Shown here piece after piece: positions 5,482-11,778 of a stretch of 14,266 bases of DNA; position 1 is the stretch's first letter, and each line of letters opens with the position of its first letter. The position numbers were made by a program, and so were the translations under genes. The notes under the pieces were generated by a model that saw only the letters and a list, made by a program, of their open reading frames with translations, was not told the DNA's origin and ran no database searches. This DNA is from Sporichthyaceae bacterium (GTDB lineage: Bacteria; Actinomycetota; Actinomycetes; JACCUZ01): positions 1 through 14,266 of the forward strand of contig JACCUZ010000067.1 of NCBI GenBank assembly GCA_013698395.1, given 5' to 3'.

Positions 5482-5898
5482 TCAGGATGCGGCTCCGGCT
5501 GCGTCCGACGAGGTGTCGTGCCGCGACCGCGGTCGGCGGACCTCCTCGGGCAGCTCGATCACCGGACAGTCCTTCCAGATCCGCTCGAGGGAGTAGTAGA
5601 CCCGCTCCTCGGCGTGCTGCACGTGCACGATGACGTCGATGTAGTCGAGGAGGACCCAGCGACCCTCACGCTCACCCTCGCGTCGCACCGGCTTGGCGCC
5701 CAGACCGCGCAACCGCTCCTCGACGGCATCGACGATCGCGCGGACCTGCCTGTCGTTGGGAGCCGAGCAGAGAACGAACACGTCGGTGATGACCAGGTGA
5801 TCCCCCACGTCAAAGGCGATGATGTCGTCGGCGAGCTTGTCCGACGCGGCTTCGGCGGCAGCGACGGTGAGCTCGCGGGCCCGGTCGGAGACGCTCAC
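5482..5898 (-). CDS. rsfS: Ribosomal silencing factor RsfS
   Basis: RsfS (YbeB/Iojap family, 138 aa) binds ribosomal protein L14 on the 50S subunit and blocks subunit joining when nutrients are short. Family motifs are clear: FDVGDHLVITDVFVLCSAPNDRQVRAIVDAVEE (29-61), then EGEREGRWVLLDYIDVIVHVQ and YYSLERIWKDCP. After IELPEE there is a short charged, disordered tail. The GTG start lies 25 nt after the preceding LytR_C gene; the ribosome site is weak (GTCGGG). A 12-bp palindrome (5913-5924) fills the gap. Position downstream of nadD is conserved in many bacteria. Confidence 0.95.
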   Translation of the reverse strand: MSVSDRARELTVAAAEAASDKLADDIIAFDVGDHLVITDVFVLCSAPNDRQVRAIVDAVEERLRGLGAKPVRREGEREGRWVLLDYIDVIVHVQHAEERVYYSLERIWKDCPVIELPEEVRRPRSRHDTSSDAAGAAS

Positions 5899-5923
5899 CC
5901 GACAACGATCTCACGGGCGCCCG

Positions 5924-7282
5924 TCACGGCGCGAAGTCCGAGCCCAGGATGACGATGACGTCAGCGACAGTCTGACCGCGGTCCGACGTCGCGATCGAGC
6001 TCGCCGGTAGCCCGAGAGCGGCAGCGACCCGCTGGCCCTGCCGTACCCTCGACTCCGTCCCGTCCGGGATGATCACCGAGCTCGGCTCCCCCGTGAAGTC
6101 CGCCGCGTTGCCTCCGTTGACGAACCGGAAACCCGCGGTGACCAGCTTGGACCTGGCCTGCTCGACCAGGCCGGGTGTGCCCACCCCGTTCTCCACCAGC
6201 ACCCGCAACACCGACCCCGACCGGTCGGTCTGCAGGGCCCCGGGGAAACGCGCGCGCATCATGGCCGCTACCTGTCCAGAGTCGATGCCGTACGTCGCGG
6301 CACCGCCTCCGGTGTCGTACTCGGTCACCGGCAGCACGTCGGAGACCAGGGACTCGTCTGCGGTCGCGGCACGCAACATCCCCAGCCGATCAGCCAGCCC
6401 GGCTGCGTCCAAAGTTGACCGCGAGCCGTCACCCAGCCCCTCGACGACCGTCGCAACCGCGGCCGAATCCTGTGGGAGGCCCCCGGCGACGGCAGTGAAC
6501 ACGTCGTCGAAGCGGGCCAGCCGAGCCTGCTCGGGCTCCCCGTCACCGAGGTAGGTGGCATACGCGGCCGCGGCCGACCCCCGGAGCTCCTGGTTGCCGG
6601 GGCGGACGACCACCACCTCACCGCCGTCGGCGTCGGTGCGGACGACGTCGGTATCGACGGTAGCCCGCACCCCTCCCACCGCGTCGACCAGCGCGGCGAG
6701 GGCCTGGGCGGTCAGCACCCAGCTGTCATCGATGCGCACTCCCAGGAGATCGGTCAGCGCCTGGGACGGTGACGATGGCTCCGGCAGGGTGGTGGTCTCC
6801 CCGAGGGGCAGCGTTCCGGTGCCTGGGACCTCGACCAGCACCCCGGAAGGGATCAACACGACGGAGTGGACTTGGGCACCGACCCCGACCAGCGCACTCG
6901 CGGTGGCCACGCCATCCACACCGGTCACCTGGACCAGCATGGTGCGCTGCGCGACCGGACCCGTCGCAACCCGCTGCGGGGCGTCGTTCCCGTCTCGGCC
7001 CGGGATGACCACTCCGCCAGTCAGAGCAACTACGACGGCGACCACAGTCACGACAGCCCCGACTCCGGCGAGGCCGAGGAGGACACGTCGCCTGATGAGG
7101 GAGCGACGGCGAGCTCGTTCGGCCGCGCGGCTACGACGTGGCGGCACCCGCAGGGTGAGCGGGGTCTCCGGCGTCGGCGCGACCCGAATGGTCGAGATCG
7201 AGCCGAGGCGCTCGGCGAGGTCGACATCGGCCAACGGGTCGGCCGCGACGTCTGCCCCGGGCCTCCGGTGCCGGCCACTCAC
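5924..7282 (-). CDS. LCP-like membrane protein with LytR C-terminal domain
   Basis: This 452-aa single-pass membrane protein has a cytoplasmic N-terminus of about 66 residues that is basic before the membrane, one transmembrane helix (67-93), and an extracytoplasmic part. Residues about 110-265 look like a diverged LytR-CpsA-Psr (LCP) domain, with ALAALVDAVGGVRATVDTDV and a late GNQELRGSAAAAYATYL. The conserved Arg residues that bind polyprenyl-phosphate in active LCP ligases (PRD-type motifs) are not seen; the equivalent stretch reads IPSGVLVEVPG. Residues about 357-450 form the LytR_C domain (VLVENGVGTPGLVEQARSKLVTAGF). It is therefore probably a non-catalytic cell-envelope partner. The GTG start overlaps the nadD stop by 4 nt, indicating coupled translation. 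Genes of this kind between nadD and rsfS are common in actinobacteria. Confidence 0.85.
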   Translation of the reverse strand: MSGRHRRPGADVAADPLADVDLAERLGSISTIRVAPTPETPLTLRVPPRRSRAAERARRRSLIRRRVLLGLAGVGAVVTVVAVVVALTGGVVIPGRDGNDAPQRVATGPVAQRTMLVQVTGVDGVATASALVGVGAQVHSVVLIPSGVLVEVPGTGTLPLGETTTLPEPSSPSQALTDLLGVRIDDSWVLTAQALAALVDAVGGVRATVDTDVVRTDADGGEVVVVRPGNQELRGSAAAAYATYLGDGEPEQARLARFDDVFTAVAGGLPQDSAAVATVVEGLGDGSRSTLDAAGLADRLGMLRAATADESLVSDVLPVTEYDTGGGAATYGIDSGQVAAMMRARFPGALQTDRSGSVLRVLVENGVGTPGLVEQARSKLVTAGFRFVNGGNAADFTGEPSSVIIPDGTESRVRQGQRVAAALGLPASSIATSDRGQTVADVIVILGSDFAP

Positions 7283-7878
7283 TCGGTGGTCCCGGTGGCG
7301 GGTGCCTCACCTGGCGGGTAGAGCCGGTGCTTGGCGATGTACTGCACGACACCGTCGGGCACGAGATACCACACAGGCTCGCCGCGACGTACCCGCTCGC
7401 GGCAGTCGGTCGAGGAGATGGCCATGGCCGGCACCTCCATCATGCTGACCCGCTCCGCGGGGAGCCCATCGGTCGACAAGTGGTGGCCCGGCCGGGTGAC
7501 GCCGATGAAATGGGCAAGGTTGAAAAGGTCGTCGGCCGCCTTCCAGCCGAGGATCTGGGCAAGAGCGTCAGCGCCGGTGATGAAGAACAGCTGCGCGGCA
7601 GGGCCCCTCTCCGCGCGCAGATCACGCAACGTGTCGATCGTGAACGTCGGCCCTGGCCGATCGATGTCGACCCGGCTGACCGTGAAGTGTGGGTTCGCGG
7701 CCGTCGCGATAACGGTCATCAGGTAGCGGTGCTCGGCGGGGGTGACCGCGACCCCCGGCTTCTGCCAGGGATGACCGGTCGGGACGAAGAGGACCTCGTC
7801 GAGGTCGAAGCGGGCGGCCACCTCGCTGGCCGCGACCAGGTGTCCATGGTGCACCGGGTCGAACGTGCCACCCATCAC
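7279..7878 (-). CDS. nadD: Nicotinate-nucleotide adenylyltransferase
   Basis: NadD joins nicotinate mononucleotide and ATP to form deamido-NAD in NAD biosynthesis. The 199-aa product has the nucleotidyltransferase signature GGTFDPVHHGH (3-13), the substrate loop FVPTGHPWQKP (31-41), GADALAQILGW, and the second ATP motif ISSTDCR (154-160). The length is normal. The start is GTG 7878 or the adjacent ATG 7875; no other ATG, GTG or TTG lies upstream before a stop. It begins about 40 nt after the small membrane protein gene and overlaps the LytR_C gene by 4 nt. Nothing unusual is seen. Confidence 0.96.
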   Translation of the reverse strand: MMGGTFDPVHHGHLVAASEVAARFDLDEVLFVPTGHPWQKPGVAVTPAEHRYLMTVIATAANPHFTVSRVDIDRPGPTFTIDTLRDLRAERGPAAQLFFITGADALAQILGWKAADDLFNLAHFIGVTRPGHHLSTDGLPAERVSMMEVPAMAISSTDCRERVRRGEPVWYLVPDGVVQYIAKHRLYPPGEAPATGTTE

Positions 7879-7918
7879 GCCCAGCCGGGGCGCGGCTGAC
7901 CTCTCGGGCTCGGTCAGC

Positions 7919-8065
7919 TCAGCGATCCTTGCCGAAGCTCAACGTCACCAGGAGCAACAGCACGAGGGCCACGAAGGCTCCGACCCCCAGAACCCAGGGC
8001 TCTACGGGCAGCTCGGTGCCCTGTGTCTCACCCACGGTCAGCAGACGGGAAGCGGCGGTGCTCAT
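7919..8065 (-). CDS. Small single-pass membrane protein (48 aa)
   Basis: This short ORF fills the gap between the 135-aa hypothetical gene and nadD. It starts at ATG 8065, 9 nt after the preceding stop, and ends about 40 nt before nadD. After a polar N-terminus with PVEPW (20-24) there is one hydrophobic helix, about residues 25-43 (VLGVGAFVALVLLLLVTLS), and a short basic tail (FGKDR). This is typical of small membrane proteins seen just before nadD in actinobacteria, which are usually annotated as hypothetical. The ribosome site is weak, so translation may depend on coupling to the upstream gene. The function is unknown. The location, the clean membrane helix and the use of otherwise empty space make me believe it is real. 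Confidence 0.72.
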   Translation of the reverse strand: MSTAASRLLTVGETQGTELPVEPWVLGVGAFVALVLLLLVTLSFGKDR

Positions 8066-8074
8066 TGGGCCACT

Positions 8075-8482
8075 CTAGAACGGCCGCACTCCGCCAGCCG
8101 GCATCAGGGCGGGCGAGGCGCTGTCCATGGCGCGGCGCTGGAACGTGGCGCGGTCGACGACCTCGAGCCCCGAGACGCGCCACTCCGGGAGCTCTGCGCT
8201 GCGGCGGTGCTCCCCCCACAGCCGCAGCGCCAACGCCGCGGCGTCCTCGAGGATGGGGGCCTCCTCCCAGTACCTGAGCTCGGCGCGGTCGGACGCGTAA
8301 CGCGCAGATAGCAGGAACGGCCGCTCATGTGTAAGCCGCTCCAGGGCGGCGCGCACCTCGCCAGGATCGAGCGCCGACCCCACCACGGTGAGGGTCACAT
8401 GCCACATCGGGCGATCAGGCGGGAGCGGGGCAGGCCCTCGCGACAACGTACGCTCGGTCACCTGGCGCACCGCCTTCCTCAT
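8075..8482 (-). CDS. Conserved hypothetical protein (135 aa)
   Basis: I cannot assign this protein to a named family. It is soluble, mixed alpha/beta and Cys-free. Notable stretches are MWHVTLTVVG (26-35), RPFLLSARYASDRAELRYWEEA (54-75), ALALRLWGEH and WRVSGLEVVDR. The pattern of an early strand, a helix, then a charged strand resembles a small ferredoxin-like fold, but that is only an impression. The ATG overlaps the proB stop by 4 nt (ATGA), so it is translationally coupled to glutamate 5-kinase and belongs to the housekeeping operon. The C-terminus (GGVRPF) ends 9 nt before the small membrane protein gene. Coding evidence is good from spacing, codon use and overlap; the role is unknown. 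Confidence 0.8.
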   Translation of the reverse strand: MRKAVRQVTERTLSRGPAPLPPDRPMWHVTLTVVGSALDPGEVRAALERLTHERPFLLSARYASDRAELRYWEEAPILEDAAALALRLWGEHRRSAELPEWRVSGLEVVDRATFQRRAMDSASPALMPAGGVRPF

Positions 8483-9588
8483 CCCAGCACCACGATCTCG
8501 TCGCGGTGGACGACCTCACGGCTGAACGCCGGCCCGAGTTCGCGCGCCAGGTCCGGAGTCGACCGCCCGAGCAGAGCCGGCAGCTCGCCCACGTCAAAGT
8601 TCACCAGTCCCCGGGCCACGGCGTGGCCGTTTTCGTCAAGGAGGTCGACCGGATCACCGGCGACGAACTCCCCATCTACGGCCACGACGCCCGCAGGCAG
8701 CAGTGACATGCGGCGACCGATCACCGCACTCACTGCTCCCCCGTCAAGGTGCAGTCGCCCGCGAGGAGTGGCGGCGTAGGCCAGCCACAGCAGTCGGGTG
8801 GGCAGGCGCGACGCCGTCGGCACGAACGACGTCCCGGCCGAACCGCCCGCCAGCACCTCCGCCACAGCACTCGTCGACGCAACCACCGCGCGGATGCCGG
8901 CAGCGGCTGCCATCCGTGCGGCCGCTACCTTGCTGGCCATCCCTCCGGTGCCCGGGCCTGACTGACCGCCACGTCCTAACCGCACACCGTCGAGGTCGTC
9001 GTGCGCATGGACCTCAGGGATCAGCCGACCGGAGCCCCGCCGAGGGTCGCTCTCGAACAGCCCGTCGACGTCGGAGAGCAGGACCAGCAGCTCGGCGTGG
9101 ACCAGGTGGGCGACCAGCGCCGCCAGGCGGTCGTTGTCACCGAAGCGGATCTCCTCGGTGGCAACGGTGTCGTTCTCGTTGACGACAGGCAGCACGCCGA
9201 GGTCCAGCAAGCGGTACAACGTGCGCTGGGCGTTGCGGTAGTGCGCGCGCCGGACGACGTCGTCAGCGGTGAGCAGCACCTGGCCCACCACGAGGCCGTG
9301 GCGCGCGCACGACTCCGTGTACCGGTGGAGCAGCACGCCCTGCCCGACGCTGGCCGCCGCCTGCTGGGTCGCCAGGTCGCGGGGCCGCCGCGCCAGGCCC
9401 AGGGGTGTCAACCCTGAGGCGATCGCCCCCGAGGAGACCAGCACCAGCTCATGGCCATCCGTACGTGCGCTCGCCAGCGCGTCGACCAGGGCGTCGAGGC
9501 GATCCCGGTCCAGGCCCCCCGCAGCACTGGTAAGGGAGGAGGAGCCGACCTTGACGACGACCCGGCGGCCTCCGGGACGGTCGACCAC
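8479..9588 (-). CDS. proB: Glutamate 5-kinase
   Basis: ProB phosphorylates glutamate to gamma-glutamyl phosphate, the first step of proline synthesis. The 369-aa protein has an amino-acid kinase domain with VVKVGSSSLT (11-20), VSSGAIASGL (51-60), NENDTV (137-142) followed by FGDNDRLAA, and GTGGMASKVAAA (213-224). A C-terminal PUA domain (from about 275) starts with PRGRLHLDGGAV. The GTG start is 5 nt after the obg stop, with GAGGCAGG overlapping that stop as ribosome site. The partner proA (glutamate-5-semialdehyde dehydrogenase), often next to proB, is not in this window. The sequence shows no defect. Confidence 0.97.
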   Translation of the reverse strand: MVDRPGGRRVVVKVGSSSLTSAAGGLDRDRLDALVDALASARTDGHELVLVSSGAIASGLTPLGLARRPRDLATQQAAASVGQGVLLHRYTESCARHGLVVGQVLLTADDVVRRAHYRNAQRTLYRLLDLGVLPVVNENDTVATEEIRFGDNDRLAALVAHLVHAELLVLLSDVDGLFESDPRRGSGRLIPEVHAHDDLDGVRLGRGGQSGPGTGGMASKVAAARMAAAAGIRAVVASTSAVAEVLAGGSAGTSFVPTASRLPTRLLWLAYAATPRGRLHLDGGAVSAVIGRRMSLLPAGVVAVDGEFVAGDPVDLLDENGHAVARGLVNFDVGELPALLGRSTPDLARELGPAFSREVVHRDEIVVLG

Positions 9589-9593
9589 CTGCC

Positions 9594-10949
9594 TCAGCGC
9601 CGGTCCAGGCGCAGGTCGGTCCCCCGCCGGCCGTGCAGCAGCTCGGCGCCGGCCTGCAACGTCGGTTCCCAGTCGAAGACGACGGCCTGGTCCCCATCAC
9701 CGATCACGACGTCATCCCCTGGCTGGGCGCCGGCGGCAAGCAGGGCATCCTCCACCCCGAGCCGAGCGAGGCGGTCGGCGAGGTAGCCCACCGCTTCGTC
9801 GTTCGAGAAGTCGGTCTGCCGCACCCACCGGGTGGGCTTGCTCCCGCGTACGACGAAACGCTCGCCGTCCTTGCTCACCTCGAAGTCCACGGCGTCGACC
9901 GCGCGCGGCCGCAGGACAATCCTGGTCGCCTCCGGCTTGGGCGCCGCCGCGCGAGCCGCCGCGACGAGCTGGGCCATCGCGAAGGACAGCTCGCGCAAAC
10001 CGGCTCGCGTCGCAGCGCTGATCGGGAAGACCTGCAGGCCGCGGGCCGTCAGGTCGGCCGTGACCATCTCCGCTATCTGTGCGGCGTCCGGCACGTCGGT
10101 CTTGTTCAACGCGACCATGCGGGGCCGGTCGTCGAGCCCGCCGTACGCCCGCAGCTCGGCCTCGATCACGTCGAGGTCGGTGACCGGGTCGCGTCCGGGG
10201 TCGATGGTCGCGGCGTCGATGACGTGCACGAGCACGCTGCACCGCTCGACGTGTCGGAGGAACTCGAGCCCGAGGCCCTTGCCCGCGCTGGCACCGGGGA
10301 TAAGGCCAGGCACGTCGGCGATGGTGTAGCGCACGTCACCGGCGGCGACCACACCGAGGTTGGGCACCAGAGTCGTGAAGGGGTAGTCCGCGATCTTGGG
10401 CCGGGCGGCGGACAGAGCAGCCACCAGGCTCGACTTCCCCGCACTGGGAAAGCCGACCAGCGCCACGTCGGCGACGGTCTTGAGCTCCAGCACGACGTCG
10501 GCGGTCTCCCCCGGCTCCCCGAGCAATGCAAAGCCAGGCGCCTTGCGCCGGGCGGAGGCGAGGGCGGCGTTGCCGAGACCGCCACGCCCGCCCAGGGCAA
10601 GGACGTACGTCGTGCCAACGCCGACCAAGTCGGCCAGCACCTCACCGTCCGCCGTGCGCACCACCGTGCCGTTGGGCACCGGGAGCACCACGTCTTGACC
10701 GTCGGCCCCGCTCCGGTTGCCCCCCTGGCCGGGGCGGCCGCTGCCGGCTCGGCGGTGCGGCGAGTGGTGATAGTCCAGCAGCGTCGTGGTGCTCGGGTCG
10801 ACCTTCAGTGTCACGTCACCGCCGTGACCACCGTTGCCACCGTCCGGACCGCCGAGGGGCTTGAACTTCTCGCGGTGGATCGACGAGCAGCCGTTGCCCC
10901 CGTCGCCGGCCGCAACGTGCAGGACGACCTGGTCCACGAAGGTCGTCAC
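9594..10949 (-). CDS. obg: Obg GTPase (CgtA)
   Basis: Obg is an essential GTPase acting in 50S ribosome assembly and stress response. The 451-aa product has the glycine-rich Obg fold (1-158, starting FVDQVVLHVAAGDGGNGCSS), the G domain with P-loop GFPSAGKS (166-173), DVPG (212-215), NKTD (282-285) and SAA (311-313), and a C-terminal OCT domain (about 345-425) as in Gram-positive forms. The reading frame is open about 130 nt further upstream. GTG 10949 is the right start because GGGAGG lies about 7 nt before it and the Obg fold begins immediately. The gene starts 25 nt after the rpmA stop, the usual rplU-rpmA-obg order. Confidence 0.97.
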   Translation of the reverse strand: MTTFVDQVVLHVAAGDGGNGCSSIHREKFKPLGGPDGGNGGHGGDVTLKVDPSTTTLLDYHHSPHRRAGSGRPGQGGNRSGADGQDVVLPVPNGTVVRTADGEVLADLVGVGTTYVLALGGRGGLGNAALASARRKAPGFALLGEPGETADVVLELKTVADVALVGFPSAGKSSLVAALSAARPKIADYPFTTLVPNLGVVAAGDVRYTIADVPGLIPGASAGKGLGLEFLRHVERCSVLVHVIDAATIDPGRDPVTDLDVIEAELRAYGGLDDRPRMVALNKTDVPDAAQIAEMVTADLTARGLQVFPISAATRAGLRELSFAMAQLVAAARAAAPKPEATRIVLRPRAVDAVDFEVSKDGERFVVRGSKPTRWVRQTDFSNDEAVGYLADRLARLGVEDALLAAGAQPGDDVVIGDGDQAVVFDWEPTLQAGAELLHGRRGTDLRLDRR

Positions 10950-10974
10950 GCCGGTCCTCCCATGCTGGAGGCGA

Positions 10975-11241
10975 TCAGCCCGCCGTCGTGTCCGCGGGCA
11001 CGATGTTGACGACCCGGCGGCCTCGCCGGTTGCCGAACTCGACCGCGCCGGCCACGAGCGCGAACAGCGTGTCGTCACCACCGCGCCCGACGTTCAGGCC
11101 GGGGTGGAAGTGGGTGCCGCGCTGCCGGAGGATGATCTCGCCGGCGTTCACGGCCTGGCCGCCGAAGCGCTTGACGCCGAGTCGCTGAGCGTTGGAGTCA
11201 CGACCGTTACGGGTGGACGAAGCACCCTTCTTGTGGGCCAT
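10975..11241 (-). CDS. rpmA: 50S ribosomal protein L27
   Basis: L27 (88 aa) reaches the peptidyl-transferase centre of the 50S subunit. The sequence starts MAHKKGASSTRNGRDSNAQRLGVKRFGGQ and continues with NAGEIILRQRGTHFHPG and GRGGDDTLFAL, as expected for the family. There is no N-terminal leader before AHKKG of the kind cleaved in Firmicutes. The ATG start is preceded by AAAGGCAG. The gene is 46 nt after rplU and 25 nt before obg. Confidence 0.98.
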   Translation of the reverse strand: MAHKKGASSTRNGRDSNAQRLGVKRFGGQAVNAGEIILRQRGTHFHPGLNVGRGGDDTLFALVAGAVEFGNRRGRRVVNIVPADTTAG

Positions 11242-11287
11242 CGTGGTCTGCCTTTCGCGTGCTGCCGTTGTGGAGGGGCCGGGCGGG

Positions 11288-11608
11288 CTAGTTCGTGCCC
11301 GACTCGATGCCGGTCACCTTGACCTGCGTGTGCTTCTGCCGGTGACCCTTCCGCGAGCGGTAACCCGTCTTGCTCTTGTACTTCAGGATGTCGATCTTCG
11401 GTCCCTTGGTCCCGGCGACGATCTCCACGGTCACGGTGGCCTTCGCGAGTGCCGCCTTGTCGCTGGTCACAACGTCGCCGTCGACGACCAACAGGACCGG
11501 CAGCTCAATCGATGACCCAGGCTCAGCCGGCAACCGGTCGATCTCCAGAATGTCGCCCACGGCGACCTTCTCCTGGCGCCCACCGGCTCGGACGATCGCG
11601 TACACCAT
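11288..11608 (-). CDS. rplU: 50S ribosomal protein L21
   Basis: L21 (106 aa from the chosen start) binds 23S rRNA in the 50S subunit. It reads MVYAIVRAGGRQEKVAVGD at the N-terminus, and the signature KYKSKTGYRSRKGHRQKHTQVKV is near the C-terminus. I chose ATG 11608 because actinobacterial L21 typically begins MVYAIV. A GTG three codons upstream (11617) is also in frame, and neither has a strong ribosome site. It is the first gene after the rne stop (170-nt gap), which holds a promoter-like sequence, so rplU-rpmA-obg may be transcribed independently of rne. Confidence 0.97.
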   Translation of the reverse strand: MVYAIVRAGGRQEKVAVGDILEIDRLPAEPGSSIELPVLLVVDGDVVTSDKAALAKATVTVEIVAGTKGPKIDILKYKSKTGYRSRKGHRQKHTQVKVTGIESGTN

Positions 11609-11700
11609 CGGGGTCACCGACTCGCTTTCTGCTACTCATGAGGTTCCCGCCCGAACGCGCTGCGCGGGCAGGCCAGGACGACCGCACGAGGACGCGCCGG

Positions 11701-11712
11701 CCGATCGATCGG
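11701..11712 (+). promoter_or_regulatory. 12-bp palindrome at the predicted rplU transcription start
   Basis: CCGATCGATCGG is a perfect palindrome lying just downstream of the -10 of the predicted rplU promoter, where +1 would fall (about 11709). It could be an operator or chance in GC-rich DNA. No matching second copy is seen in the window. Confidence 0.3.
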
Positions 11713-11715
11713 TCA

Positions 11716-11745
11716 AGGGTACGAACGCCATCAGGTGTCGGTCAA
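11716..11745 (-). promoter_or_regulatory. Predicted rplU-rpmA-obg promoter
   Basis: TTGACC (11745-11740) and TACCCT (11721-11716) are separated by 18 bp on the minus strand, in the 170-bp gap between rne and rplU. The 5' leader of about 100 nt contains a small GC-rich inverted repeat (GCCCG at 11649-11653 with CGGGC at 11665-11669). The -10 is only moderately like consensus, as is common in actinobacteria. Confidence 0.5.
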
Positions 11746-11778
11746 ACCGGCCCTCGGATCGGGTCGGTCACGGCGCTG

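Noticed and set aside
9633..11009. 458-codon open frame on the plus strand
   Set aside because: It is a mirror of the Obg gene, whose GTPase motifs and ribosome site support the minus strand.
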